Origin: Methylococcus capsulatus str. Texas = ATCC 19069 | Lineage (GTDB): Bacteria; Pseudomonadota; Gammaproteobacteria; Methylococcales; Methylococcaceae | Direction: 5' to 3' | NCBI RefSeq assembly: GCF_000424685.1 | Contig: NZ_AUKJ01000016.1 | Location: forward strand, 124,001-188,000 | DNA: 64,000 nucleotides | Part shown: positions 46,304 to 55,100 of the stretch, in pieces | Numbering within the stretch: the first letter of the stretch is position 1 | Layout of the letters: each line of letters opens with the position of its first letter | The notes under the pieces: generated by a model | Databases searched by the model: none | Told to the model about the DNA's origin: nothing | What the model saw: the letters and a program-made list of their open reading frames with translations, nothing else | Translations under genes and position numbers: made by a program

Positions 46304-46969
46304 ATGGATGATCTTACTTTGGTTCAGCGTTTCAGCGTCTGGGTGTTGCCGGTGCTGTTCGCGATCACCCTCCACGAGGTGGCACACGGCTGGGCTGCCA
46401 GCAGGCTGGGTGACAACACTGCCAAGCGCCTCGGCCGCCTGTCGCTGAACCCGCTGCGGCACATCGATCCGGTCGGGACTCTCCTGGTGCCGGGGCTGCT
46501 GCTGGCTTTCGGGGGTTTCATCTTCGGCTGGGCCAAGCCGGTGCCGGTGGACTGGGGGCGGCTGCGCCGGCCGCGCCGTGACATGGCGCTGGTGGCGGTC
46601 GCCGGACCCGGAGCCAACCTGGTGATGGGCCTGGGATGGGCGATTCTGCTGCGGCTGGCCACGGAGCTGCCCGAAAGCCTGGGCTACGTGGCTCTGCCCC
46701 TCGGGTTGATGGGGAAGGCCGGGGTGACCATCAACAGCGTGCTGATGGTGCTGAACCTGCTGCCGATTCCGCCGCTGGACGGCAGCCGGGTCGTTTCCAC
46801 CCTCCTGCCGCTGCGGGCGGCGATCCAGTACGGCCGGCTCGAGCCTTACGGCTTCTGGATCCTGCTGATCCTGATCTACACGGACATGCTGGGACGCATC
46901 ATGGTTGGGCCGCTGCTGCTGGTCCAACATCTGATCTATACCGTCGTCGGTTTGGCCGGAGGCGCATGA
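46304..46969 (+). CDS. Site-2 protease family (M50) membrane metalloprotease
   Basis: This 221-residue polytopic membrane protein has the zinc motif HEVAH in FAITLHEVAHGWAASRLGD and the second motif NLLPIPPLDGSRV, whose Asp is the third zinc ligand. At least four helices are apparent. Such minimal M50 proteins cleave membrane-embedded substrates; the substrate is unknown. It is the first gene of a run with scpA, scpB and rluB, a common arrangement in gammaproteobacteria, and overlaps scpA by ATGA. Confidence 0.92.
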   Translation: MDDLTLVQRFSVWVLPVLFAITLHEVAHGWAASRLGDNTAKRLGRLSLNPLRHIDPVGTLLVPGLLLAFGGFIFGWAKPVPVDWGRLRRPRRDMALVAVAGPGANLVMGLGWAILLRLATELPESLGYVALPLGLMGKAGVTINSVLMVLNLLPIPPLDGSRVVSTLLPLRAAIQYGRLEPYGFWILLILIYTDMLGRIMVGPLLLVQHLIYTVVGLAGGA

Positions 46970-47781
46970 CCGGGGCGGCGCCCGCCCCGGAAGTCCTGGA
47001 GCCGGTCGCGCGGGTCAAGGGTGCGCCGGTCGGTCAGTTGCCGGAAGATCTGTACATTCCGCCGGACGCGCTGGAAATCTTTCTCGAGACCTTCGAAGGT
47101 CCGCTCGATCTGTTGCTGTATCTGATCCGCAAGCAGAATTTCGACATCCTCGACATCCCGATCGCCGAGATCAGCCGCCAGTACATCGGTTACATCGAGA
47201 TGATGGACAGCCTGCGAATGGAACTGGCGGCGGAGTACCTGCTGATGGCCGCGATCCTGGCCGAGATCAAGTCCAGGATGCTGCTGCCCCGGCCGAAGGA
47301 GACGGAAGCCGAGGAAGAGGATCCGCGTGCCGAACTCGTGCGGCGCCTGCAGGAATACGAGCGTTTCAAGGCCGCGGCGGAACGGCTGGACCGGCTGCCT
47401 CGGCTGGAGCGCGACCTGTTCGAAGCCGGGGCGGGGAGCGACGACATCCCGGTGCCGAAGGTCTATCCGAGCATCGCCATGAAAGACCTCCTGTCGGCCT
47501 TCCAGGACGTCCTCAAGCGCCTGAACCACACCCGCCATCATCACATATGCCGGGAATCCCTGTCGGTGCGCGAGCGTATGAGCATGATCCTGGAGCGCCT
47601 GGCGGGCAATGCGACGCTGGCTTTCGAAACCCTGTTCCCGCTGCACGAGGGTCGGCCCGGGGCGGTGGTGTCGCTGCTGGCCGTGCTGGAACTGGGCAAG
47701 GAACGGCTGATCGAAATCATCCAGGACGAGCCCCTCGGCGCCCTGCGGGTGCGCGCTGTGGCCGCTACCGGAGGCGACTGA
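46966..47781 (+). CDS. scpA: ScpA, segregation and condensation protein A
   Basis: This 271-residue kleisin bridges SMC and ScpB in bacterial condensin. ATG 46966 overlaps the protease stop and has GGAGG upstream. The family core FEGPLDLLLYLIRKQNFDILDIP is at about residue 42, and the C-terminal winged helix includes LFPLHEGRPGAVVSLLAVLELGK (positions 221-243). A longer in-frame extension to 46636 lies inside the protease gene and is not real. scpB follows with a 1-bp gap. Confidence 0.95.
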   Translation: MTGAAPAPEVLEPVARVKGAPVGQLPEDLYIPPDALEIFLETFEGPLDLLLYLIRKQNFDILDIPIAEISRQYIGYIEMMDSLRMELAAEYLLMAAILAEIKSRMLLPRPKETEAEEEDPRAELVRRLQEYERFKAAAERLDRLPRLERDLFEAGAGSDDIPVPKVYPSIAMKDLLSAFQDVLKRLNHTRHHHICRESLSVRERMSMILERLAGNATLAFETLFPLHEGRPGAVVSLLAVLELGKERLIEIIQDEPLGALRVRAVAATGGD

Positions 47782-47782
47782 G

Positions 47783-48388
47783 GTGGATCTCAAGGCCATC
47801 CTCGAGGCGGCACTGTTCGCGGCGCAAAGGCCGCTTTCTCTGGCCGAGCTGGAAGCGCTGTTCGGCGAGGACGAGCGGCCCGCCACGGAGGAGATCCGCC
47901 TGGCGCTGGCGACGCTGGCAGACGAGTATGCCGCACGGCCGCTGGAACTGCGCAAGGTGGCCAGCGGCTACCGGTTCCAGGTCCGCGCCGCCTATGCACC
48001 GTGGATTTCCAGGCTGTTCGAGGAGCGGCCCGGACGCTACTCGCGCGCTCTGCTGGAGACTCTGGCGATCATCGCCTACCGCCAGCCGGTGACGCGCGGT
48101 CAGATCGAAGAGATTCGCGGTGTCGCGGTCAGTTCGGGGATCATCCGGACGCTCACCGAGCGGGAATGGGTGACCGTGGTCGGCCATCGCGACGTTCCCG
48201 GCCGCCCGGCGCTGTTTGCGACCACACCCCAGTTTCTCGATCATTTCAATCTCGAATCCCTGGCGGATTTGCCGGCCCTGCCGGAATTCGCCGTATCACC
48301 GGAGTTAGAAGATGTCCTTGCCGCCGCGCAAACCGACCCGACCCATCCGTCCGAGGAACCGCCCGATCCAGCCGACGCCGGGGCCTGA
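47783..48388 (+). CDS. scpB: ScpB, segregation and condensation protein B
   Basis: This 201-residue condensin accessory protein has two winged-helix domains. The opening MDLKAILEAALFAAQRPLSL and the block LLETLAIIAYRQPVTRGQI are diagnostic. The start is GTG 47783, one base after the scpA stop, with GAGG overlapping the stop. Its last 77 bp overlap the start of rluB in another frame, and the C-terminal tail is Pro/Asp/Glu-rich. Confidence 0.95.
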   Translation: MDLKAILEAALFAAQRPLSLAELEALFGEDERPATEEIRLALATLADEYAARPLELRKVASGYRFQVRAAYAPWISRLFEERPGRYSRALLETLAIIAYRQPVTRGQIEEIRGVAVSSGIIRTLTEREWVTVVGHRDVPGRPALFATTPQFLDHFNLESLADLPALPEFAVSPELEDVLAAAQTDPTHPSEEPPDPADAGA

Positions 48389-49244
48389 GCCAGCCGAAGC
48401 CGGCGAGGGCGAGCGTATCCAGAAAGCGCTGGCGCGTGCCGGTTTCGGCTCCCGGCGGGAGATCGAAGCACTGATCCGCGACGGCAAAGTTTTCCTCAAC
48501 CGCCGGCCGGCCCATCTCGGCGATCGCTACCGCAAGGGTGACCAGATCATGCTGAACGGCCATTTGGTCAACCTCGAAAAGCGTCTGCAGGCATTCACCC
48601 GTGTGCTGCTGTACCACAAGCCGGTGGGCGAGCTGGTCAGTCGGCGCGATCCGGAGGGCCGTCCGGTGATCTTCTCGCGGTTGCCGCGTCTGGAGCTGGG
48701 CCGCTGGGTGGCGGTCGGACGGCTGGACGTGAACACCCAGGGGCTGATCCTCCTGACCAACAACGGCGAACTGGCCCATCGTCTGATGCACCCGTCCCAC
48801 GCAGTCGAGCGCGAGTACGCCGTCCGGATCCTGGGAACGGTCAGCGAGGCCGTCATCGAAAGGCTGCTCGACGGGGTGCAGCTCGAAGACGGTCCGGCGC
48901 GCTTCGAATCGGTGGCAGAAGCCGGGGGAGAGGGCGCGAACCGCTGGTTTCACGTGGTGGTCCGGGAAGGACGCAACCGGCTGGTGCGGCGTCTGTGGGA
49001 ATCGCAGAATCTGGTCGTGAGCCGTCTCATCCGGGTGCGCTACGGCGACATCGTTCTGCCGCCGCGGCTGCGCGCCGGGGCCTCCATCGAGCTGGAAGGG
49101 GAGGCTCTGGATGGTTTGCTGCGTTCCGTGGGGCTTCCGCCGGTGACGCCGGAAACCCCGCAGAAGCGTCGCTTCGGCGGGGAGACGCGGGGCCGGGAAG
49201 AGAGGCGGCGCAACCGGCGGAGCGCGCTTTCTGGGAAGCGGTGA
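48312..49244 (+). CDS. rluB: 23S rRNA pseudouridine synthase RluB
   Basis: This 310-residue enzyme makes pseudouridine 2605 in 23S rRNA. A basic Pro/Arg-rich leader (1-34) precedes an S4 RNA-binding domain (about 35-95: RIQKALARAGFGSRREIEAL). The catalytic domain has the catalytic Asp in GRLDVNTQGLILLTNNG. The Arg-rich tail (RGREERRRNRRSA) is typical. Its start overlaps scpB by 77 bp, and the leader could be shorter, but there is no other good ATG before the S4 domain. Confidence 0.93.
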   Translation: MSLPPRKPTRPIRPRNRPIQPTPGPEPAEAGEGERIQKALARAGFGSRREIEALIRDGKVFLNRRPAHLGDRYRKGDQIMLNGHLVNLEKRLQAFTRVLLYHKPVGELVSRRDPEGRPVIFSRLPRLELGRWVAVGRLDVNTQGLILLTNNGELAHRLMHPSHAVEREYAVRILGTVSEAVIERLLDGVQLEDGPARFESVAEAGGEGANRWFHVVVREGRNRLVRRLWESQNLVVSRLIRVRYGDIVLPPRLRAGASIELEGEALDGLLRSVGLPPVTPETPQKRRFGGETRGREERRRNRRSALSGKR

Positions 49245-49319
49245 AGCCGGTATGATGCAGCCCCAGCGCTGCCGGGCCGGCGAGGAGAGCGCTCCGGATT
49301 CGGGAGAAGGACGTATTCG

Positions 49320-49931
49320 ATGAACACCCATATCGTTTGGCATCAATCCACCGTAACCCGCGGTCAGCGCGAACGGCAGAACGGTCACAAGAGCTTCATT
49401 CTCTGGTTCACCGGGCTCTCCGGCGCCGGCAAATCGACCCTCGCGCATCGGGTCGAGCAGCTTCTGTTCGAGCAGGGCTGCAGAACTTACGTCTTCGACG
49501 GTGACAACGTCCGCCACGGCTTGTGCTCGGACCTGGGGTTCAGCGCCGAGGACAGGTGCGAGAACATCCGCCGCATCGGCGAGATGAGCAAGCTGTTCGT
49601 CGATGCCGGCGTGATCGCCCTGACCGCCTTCATCTCGCCCTTTCGCCGCGACCGCGATCTGGTCAGAGCCCTGGTCGAGCCCGGTGACTTCGTCGAAATC
49701 TTCTGCGATGCCCCCCTCGAAGTCTGCGAGCAGCGCGATGTGAAGGGGCTGTACCGCAAGGCGAGGGCCGGCGAGATTCCGGAGTTCACCGGGATTTCAT
49801 CGCCCTACGAAAAGCCGCTTGCTCCGGAGATCACGGTGCGGACCGGGGAGGACGGCCTGGATGAATGCGCCGGGCAAATCCTGGAATATCTCGAGAAGAA
49901 AGGAAAGATCAACCTGAAAACGACAAGGTAG
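49320..49931 (+). CDS. cysC: Adenylylsulfate kinase
   Basis: This 203-residue cytoplasmic kinase phosphorylates APS to PAPS in sulfate activation. The P-loop is GLSGAGKST, followed by the family motif [16 protein letters not shown] and the APS-binding [28 protein letters not shown] precedes ATG 49320. It lies 6 bp before galU rather than beside cysN/cysD, so the two may be cotranscribed. It stands alone with no sulfurylase domain. Confidence 0.95.
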   Translation: MNTHIVWHQSTVTRGQRERQNGHKSFILWFTGLSGAGKSTLAHRVEQLLFEQGCRTYVFDGDNVRHGLCSDLGFSAEDRCENIRRIGEMSKLFVDAGVIALTAFISPFRRDRDLVRALVEPGDFVEIFCDAPLEVCEQRDVKGLYRKARAGEIPEFTGISSPYEKPLAPEITVRTGEDGLDECAGQILEYLEKKGKINLKTTR

Positions 49932-49937
49932 GACAAC

Positions 49938-50816
49938 ATGGCAAAAGTCATCAGAAAAGCCGTTTTCCCGGTCGCGGGGCTGGGGACCCGCTTCCTGCCC
50001 GCCACCAAGGCCAGCCCGAAGGAAATGCTGCCGGTGGTGGACAAGCCGTTGATCCAATATGCGGTGGAAGAAGCCGTGGCGGCCGGCATCGACGAGATGG
50101 TGTTCATCACCGGCCGCAGCAAGAACGCGATCATGGACCATTTCGACAAGGCCTACGAACTCGAGACGGAACTGGCGGCGCGAGGCAAGGACGACATCCT
50201 GAACATCGTCCGGAACATCATTCCGCCGCACGTCACCTGCATCTACATCCGTCAGGCCGAAGCGCTGGGGCTGGGCCATGCCGTCAACTGCGCCAAGGCG
50301 GTCATCGGCAACCAACCATTCGCGGTGCTGCTCGCCGACGATCTCATCGACGGCAACAACCACGGCGGCTGTCTGTCACAGATGGTCCGGGTATTCGACA
50401 AATGGCAGTGCTCGGTGCTGGGCATCGAGCGCATCGATCCCGGCGACACTCACAGCTACGGCATCGTGAAGACCAGTCCGATTGAGGCCGGGCTGGACAA
50501 GGTCGAAGCGATCGTGGAAAAGCCGCGGCCCGAGAACGCGCCATCCAACCAGGCCGTGGTGGGACGCTACATCCTCACGCCGGCGATCTTCGACAAGCTT
50601 GCCAATGTCTCGCGCGGCGCGGGCGGGGAAATCCAGCTCACCGACGCCATCGCCATGCTGCTCAACGAGCAGACGGTGTTGGCCTACGAATTCAACGGCA
50701 AGCGTTACGATTGCGGATCGAAGCTGGGCTATCTCATCGCCACGGTGGAACAGGGCCTGCAGCATCCCGATTTGCGGGCTGGCTTCGAAGCCTATCTGCG
50801 GAGTCTGCAGCTCTAG
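49938..50816 (+). CDS. galU: UTP-glucose-1-phosphate uridylyltransferase
   Basis: This 292-residue enzyme makes UDP-glucose for polysaccharide, LPS and glycan synthesis. The nucleotidyltransferase signature [19 protein letters not shown] is at residues 14-32, with [14 protein letters not shown] and later [14 protein letters not shown], all typical of GalU. Length is normal. It is coupled closely to cysC and ends at a strong hairpin shared with the convergent aminotransferase gene. Confidence 0.97.
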   Translation: MAKVIRKAVFPVAGLGTRFLPATKASPKEMLPVVDKPLIQYAVEEAVAAGIDEMVFITGRSKNAIMDHFDKAYELETELAARGKDDILNIVRNIIPPHVTCIYIRQAEALGLGHAVNCAKAVIGNQPFAVLLADDLIDGNNHGGCLSQMVRVFDKWQCSVLGIERIDPGDTHSYGIVKTSPIEAGLDKVEAIVEKPRPENAPSNQAVVGRYILTPAIFDKLANVSRGAGGEIQLTDAIAMLLNEQTVLAYEFNGKRYDCGSKLGYLIATVEQGLQHPDLRAGFEAYLRSLQL

Positions 50817-50828
50817 GATGCGCGGTGG

Positions 50829-50859
50829 GGCATTGCCGGGGACGTCTCCCGGCAATGCC
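50829..50859. terminator. 12-bp bidirectional hairpin between galU and aminotransferase
   Basis: GGCATTGCCGGG (50829-50840) and its exact complement (50848-50859) enclose a 7-base loop in the 49-bp gap between convergent genes. The flanks are not T-rich. Confidence 0.65.
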
Positions 50860-50865
50860 TGTCGG

Positions 50866-52047
50866 TCATTTGGACAGGGTGGTCGCCAGGCGTTCCATGG
50901 CCTTTTCCAGATTGGCCATGCTGGTGGCGATGGAGAGACGGACGTGGCCCGGTGCGCCGAAAGCCGAGCCCGGCACCACGGCCACGCCGCCCTGTTCGAT
51001 CAGGTATTCGGACAGCGCCACGTCGTCCGCCAGATGCAGCCTGGCCATCGCCGCTTCGACATTCGGCAGGACATAGAAGGTGCCGTGGGTTTTCAGGCAA
51101 TCGACGCCGGGGATGGCGTTCAGTCTTCCGACCACGAAGTCGTGCCTTTCCTTGAAAGCCTCCACCATGCCGGCGATGAAGCCCTGCTCGCCATTGAGCG
51201 CGGTCTCTGCCGCGACCTGCGAGATCGAGGTGGGATTGGAGGTGCTCTGCGACTGGATGTTGGTCATGGCCTCGATCAGCCGCTCGGGTCCGGCTGCGTA
51301 GCCGATGCGCCAGCCGGTCATCGAGTAGGCTTTGGACACGCCGTTCAGCACCACGGTCCGCTCGTACAGGTCCGGACAGACGTTCAGGATGTTGCTGAAT
51401 CCACCTTCCCAGAGGATGTGCTCGTACATGTCGTCGGTGGCGACGACGACATCGGGAAACCGCCGCAGCACCTCACCGAGGCCGGCCAGCTCGTCCGCGG
51501 TGTAGGCCATGCCGGTGGGATTGGATGGACTGTTGATCACGAACAGCCGGGTTCTGGCCGTCAGCGCGGCTTCCAGTTGTGCCGGCGTGATCTTGAACGC
51601 CTGCTGTTGCCCGGCCTCGACGATCACCGGGACGGCGCCGGCCAGCAGCACCATGTCCGGATAGGATACCCAGTAAGGCGCCGGGATGACGACCTCGTCG
51701 CCGGGGTTGAGCAGGGCCTGGGCCAGATTGTAGAAACTCTGCTTGCCGCCGCAGGACACCAGGATCTGATCGAGCGCGTAATCCAAGCCGTTTTCGCGTT
51801 TGAATTTCGCCTGGATCGCCTGCTTGAGGCCGGGCGTTCCATCGACCGCCGTGTATTTGGTGAAACCCTTTTCGATGGCCCGGATGGCCGCCTGTTTGAT
51901 ATGGTCCGGCGTGTCGAAGTCCGGTTCGCCCGCGCCCAGTCCCACGATGTCCTTGCCGGCGGCGCGCATCGCGGCGGCGCGGGCGGTGACGGCGAGGGTC
52001 GGGGACGGCTTGATGGACTGGACGCGGTCGGAAAGTCGTATGCTCAT
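50866..52047 (-). CDS. PLP-dependent aspartate-type aminotransferase
   Basis: This 393-residue class I aminotransferase of the AspC (Igamma) group uses pyridoxal phosphate. Motifs: VGLGAGEPDFDTPDHI, INSPSNPTGMAY (substrate and PLP site), the Schiff-base Lys in NGVSKAYSMTGWRIGYAAGP, and the substrate-binding Arg in GHVRLSIATS. It probably interconverts aspartate and oxaloacetate, though some members use other amino acids. It is divergent from uvrB. Confidence 0.93.
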   Translation of the reverse strand: MSIRLSDRVQSIKPSPTLAVTARAAAMRAAGKDIVGLGAGEPDFDTPDHIKQAAIRAIEKGFTKYTAVDGTPGLKQAIQAKFKRENGLDYALDQILVSCGGKQSFYNLAQALLNPGDEVVIPAPYWVSYPDMVLLAGAVPVIVEAGQQQAFKITPAQLEAALTARTRLFVINSPSNPTGMAYTADELAGLGEVLRRFPDVVVATDDMYEHILWEGGFSNILNVCPDLYERTVVLNGVSKAYSMTGWRIGYAAGPERLIEAMTNIQSQSTSNPTSISQVAAETALNGEQGFIAGMVEAFKERHDFVVGRLNAIPGVDCLKTHGTFYVLPNVEAAMARLHLADDVALSEYLIEQGGVAVVPGSAFGAPGHVRLSIATSMANLEKAMERLATTLSK

Positions 52048-52227
52048 TGGTTTCGCGGATTGGCTGGAAAATTCGAGGCGTTATGTTACCGGTTAGGCGG
52101 CTTTCCTTGAACTCCGCGGGTGGAAAATTTGTCATTATCCCGAGGGTATCCATTCCGTCACACCGGCTTCGGCTATCCTTGAAACTCCCCCCGCCAGTGA
52201 CTCGTTCCCCGGAGGATTGAATACGCC

Positions 52228-54306
52228 ATGTTGCCTGGAAGCGGCCACTGCCTGGCCCAACCGGTCGAGCAAAGCTCGAAACTGCCGCGCGCCCAGAAAT
52301 CCAAGCCGTTCTTGCTGCGAAGCGGTTATGCGCCGTCGGGCGATCAGCCGGAGGCCATCCGGCGTCTGGTCGAGGGCCTGAACGACGGCGAGTTGCACCA
52401 GACGCTGCTCGGCGTGACCGGTTCGGGCAAGACTTTCACCATTGCCAACGTGATTGCCCAGGTTCAGCGCCCGACCCTGATCCTGGCGCACAACAAGACG
52501 CTGGCGGCGCAGCTTTACGGCGAGATGAAGGAATTCTTCCCCGAGAATTCGGTGGAATACTTCGTGTCCTATTACGACTACTACCAGCCCGAGGCCTATG
52601 TGCCGGCCTCCGACACCTACATCGAAAAGGATTCGTCGCTGAACGAGCACATCGAGCAGATGCGGCTGTCGGCGACCAAGGCGCTGATCGAGCGGCATGA
52701 CACCGTCATCGTCGCGACCGTGTCCTCCATCTACGGCCTGGGCGAGCCGGCCTCCTATTTCGAGATGGTGCTGCACCTGGTGCGCGGTGACATGATCGAC
52801 CAGCGCACCCTGGTCCGGCGTTTGGCCGAGCTCCAGTACACCCGTAATGAAGCCGAACTGCGGCGCGGCAGCTACCGTGTCCGGGGCGACGTGATCGACA
52901 TCTACCCGGCCGAGTCGGAGAAGGAAGCGCTGCGGGTCGAGCTGTTCGACGACGAGATCGAGCGGCTGTCGCTGTTCGACCCCTTGACCGGCGAGGTCAT
53001 TTCCCGCATCGCCCGCTACACCGTCTACCCCAAGACCCATTACGTCACTCCTCGGGAGAAGCTGCTGCAGGCGGTGGAAGAGATCAAGGTCGAACTCAAG
53101 GACCGGCTGGAGCATCTCCGCAGCCAGCACAAACTGGTGGAAGCCCAGCGCCTCGAACAGCGGACCCTGTTCGACGTCGAAATCATCCTGGAGGTCGGCT
53201 ATTGCTCGGGCATCGAGAACTATTCACGCTTCCTGTCGGGCCGGGCGCCGGGCGAACCGCCGCCGACCCTGTTCGATTACTTGCCGGACGATGCGCTGAT
53301 CGTGATCGACGAGAGCCATGTCACCGTGCCGCAGATCGGCGCGATGTACCGCGGCGACCGCTCCCGCAAGGAAACGCTGGTGGAGTATGGCTTCAGGCTG
53401 CCGTCGGCGCTCGACAACCGGCCGCTCAAATTCGAGGAATTCGAGGCGCGGGCGCCGCAGCGGATCTATGTCTCGGCGACGCCGGGCCCCTATGAACGGG
53501 CCCACTCCGGGGCGGTGGTGGAACAGGTCGTGCGCCCCACCGGCCTGGTCGATCCGGAAGTCGAGGTCCGCCCTGCATCGACCCAGGTCGACGATTTGCT
53601 GTCGGAGATCCGCTTCCGGGTGCAGGGGGGCGAACGCGTGCTGGTGACCACGCTGACCAAGCGCATGGCCGAGGACCTCACCGAGTACCTGATGGAACAC
53701 GACGTGGCCGTGCGCTATCTGCACTCCGACGTGGACACCGTGGAACGGGTGGAAATCATCCGCGACCTCCGGCTCGGCAAGTTCGACGTCCTGGTGGGCA
53801 TCAACCTGCTGCGCGAAGGTCTCGACATCCCGGAAGTGTCACTGGTGGCCATCCTCGACGCCGACAAGGAAGGGTTCCTGCGCTCGGCGGTGTCGCTGAT
53901 CCAAACCATCGGCCGGGCCGCCCGCAACCTGCACGGCAAGGCCATCCTCTATGCCGACAAGGTGACGCAGTCGATGCAACAGGCCATCGGCGAGACCGAG
54001 CGTCGCCGGGCCAAACAGATCGCCTACAACGAAAGGCATGGCCTGACCCCAAGGGGCATCACCAAGTCCGTGACCGACATCCTGGAAGTGTCCATTCCGG
54101 GAGGCTCCGCGGGCTCGCGAAAGCAGGCGGCCCGCGTCGCCGAACCTGGCGCCGGGTACAAGGTGGCCAAACCGGCGGAGGCGGCCAGGCTCATCAAGCA
54201 GCTCGAAGAAAAGATGTATGCGCATGCCCGCGATCTGGAGTTCGAGGAGGCGGCCAGGCTGCGCGACGAGATCCAGCGGATCCGGGAGAGCGCACTGATG
54301 GCGTGA
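52228..54306 (+). CDS. uvrB: UvrB, excinuclease ABC subunit B
   Basis: This 692-residue DNA-damage recognition helicase of nucleotide excision repair has Walker [15 protein letters not shown], the beta-hairpin region [37 protein letters not shown] (helicase motif II) and motif [13 protein letters not shown]-terminal UVR domain ([19 protein letters not shown]) interacts with UvrC. The N-terminus is about 25 residues longer than usual, and there is no internal ATG before the conserved part. GGAGG lies 13 bases upstream. Confidence 0.97.
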   Translation: MLPGSGHCLAQPVEQSSKLPRAQKSKPFLLRSGYAPSGDQPEAIRRLVEGLNDGELHQTLLGVTGSGKTFTIANVIAQVQRPTLILAHNKTLAAQLYGEMKEFFPENSVEYFVSYYDYYQPEAYVPASDTYIEKDSSLNEHIEQMRLSATKALIERHDTVIVATVSSIYGLGEPASYFEMVLHLVRGDMIDQRTLVRRLAELQYTRNEAELRRGSYRVRGDVIDIYPAESEKEALRVELFDDEIERLSLFDPLTGEVISRIARYTVYPKTHYVTPREKLLQAVEEIKVELKDRLEHLRSQHKLVEAQRLEQRTLFDVEIILEVGYCSGIENYSRFLSGRAPGEPPPTLFDYLPDDALIVIDESHVTVPQIGAMYRGDRSRKETLVEYGFRLPSALDNRPLKFEEFEARAPQRIYVSATPGPYERAHSGAVVEQVVRPTGLVDPEVEVRPASTQVDDLLSEIRFRVQGGERVLVTTLTKRMAEDLTEYLMEHDVAVRYLHSDVDTVERVEIIRDLRLGKFDVLVGINLLREGLDIPEVSLVAILDADKEGFLRSAVSLIQTIGRAARNLHGKAILYADKVTQSMQQAIGETERRRAKQIAYNERHGLTPRGITKSVTDILEVSIPGGSAGSRKQAARVAEPGAGYKVAKPAEAARLIKQLEEKMYAHARDLEFEEAARLRDEIQRIRESALMA

Positions 54307-54380
54307 AGTTTGCTTGGTCTCCGTTCGGCCGGGACGCGGAATCGCCGACCGGAAAACCAGAAACGGAACGGGGGTAAAAC

Positions 54381-55100
54381 ATGGCGCAACGCATCATCGT
54401 CTGGGATCTCGCCACGCGGATATTCCACTGGTCGCTGGTGACCAGTTTTTTCGGCGCCTACCTGTCGGCGGACAGCGACTACCGGGTGCTGCACGTGATG
54501 TTCGGCTACACCATCCTCGGGTTGATCGGTTTCCGCCTGCTGTGGGGCTTCGTCGGCCCGCGCTATTCCCGCTTCAAGGATTTCGTGCGCGGCCCGCTCG
54601 CGATCTTCCGCTACCTGAAGAGCCTGTTGTCCAAGCATCCCGAACATTACGTCGGCCACAATCCGGCGGGTGCCGTCGCCATCGTACTGCTGCTGCTTCT
54701 CGGCATTCTGGTCTGCGCTTCCGGATTACTTTCTTACGACGAACGCTGGGAGGATGCTCTGAAGCGCTTCCATGCCCTGCTTTCCAATTTCATGCTGGTG
54801 ATCGTGTTCGTGCATATCGTGGCGGCGATTGCTTCCGGCTTCCTGCATCACGAAAACCTCGTGCTTTCCATGATCACGGGCTGGAAGGAAGGGGAGGCCG
54901 GACAGTCCATCCCCGGCAAGCGGCCCTGGGCGGGACTGGTGCTCGCTGTCGCCATCGTGTCGTTCTGGGTACTCGCTCTACCGGCCACTCCCTTCCAGTC
55001 GGAGGCCGGCTCCGGAAATGATCGGGTCGCGGAAGAGGCGGTCGTCGCCGGAAAGGCGGCGAAGCCGGTCGCGATGTCGTCGAAGTCCGAACGGCTTTGA
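54381..55100 (+). CDS. Cytochrome b561-type membrane haem protein
   Basis: This 239-residue protein has about five hydrophobic helices and histidines placed as haem ligands: FHW near residue 14, LHVMFGY near 39, FHALLSNF and FVHIVAAIASGFLHHEN. It resembles bacterial cytochrome b561/Ni-hydrogenase b-type proteins, which shuttle electrons between quinones and periplasmic partners. The C-terminal 40 residues are Ala/Ser/Glu-rich and non-conserved in appearance. ACGGGGG precedes ATG 54381. Its stop overlaps the start of the next gene as TGATG. The electron partner is not evident, though three secreted cytochromes lie downstream. Confidence 0.9.
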   Translation: MAQRIIVWDLATRIFHWSLVTSFFGAYLSADSDYRVLHVMFGYTILGLIGFRLLWGFVGPRYSRFKDFVRGPLAIFRYLKSLLSKHPEHYVGHNPAGAVAIVLLLLLGILVCASGLLSYDERWEDALKRFHALLSNFMLVIVFVHIVAAIASGFLHHENLVLSMITGWKEGEAGQSIPGKRPWAGLVLAVAIVSFWVLALPATPFQSEAGSGNDRVAEEAVVAGKAAKPVAMSSKSERL

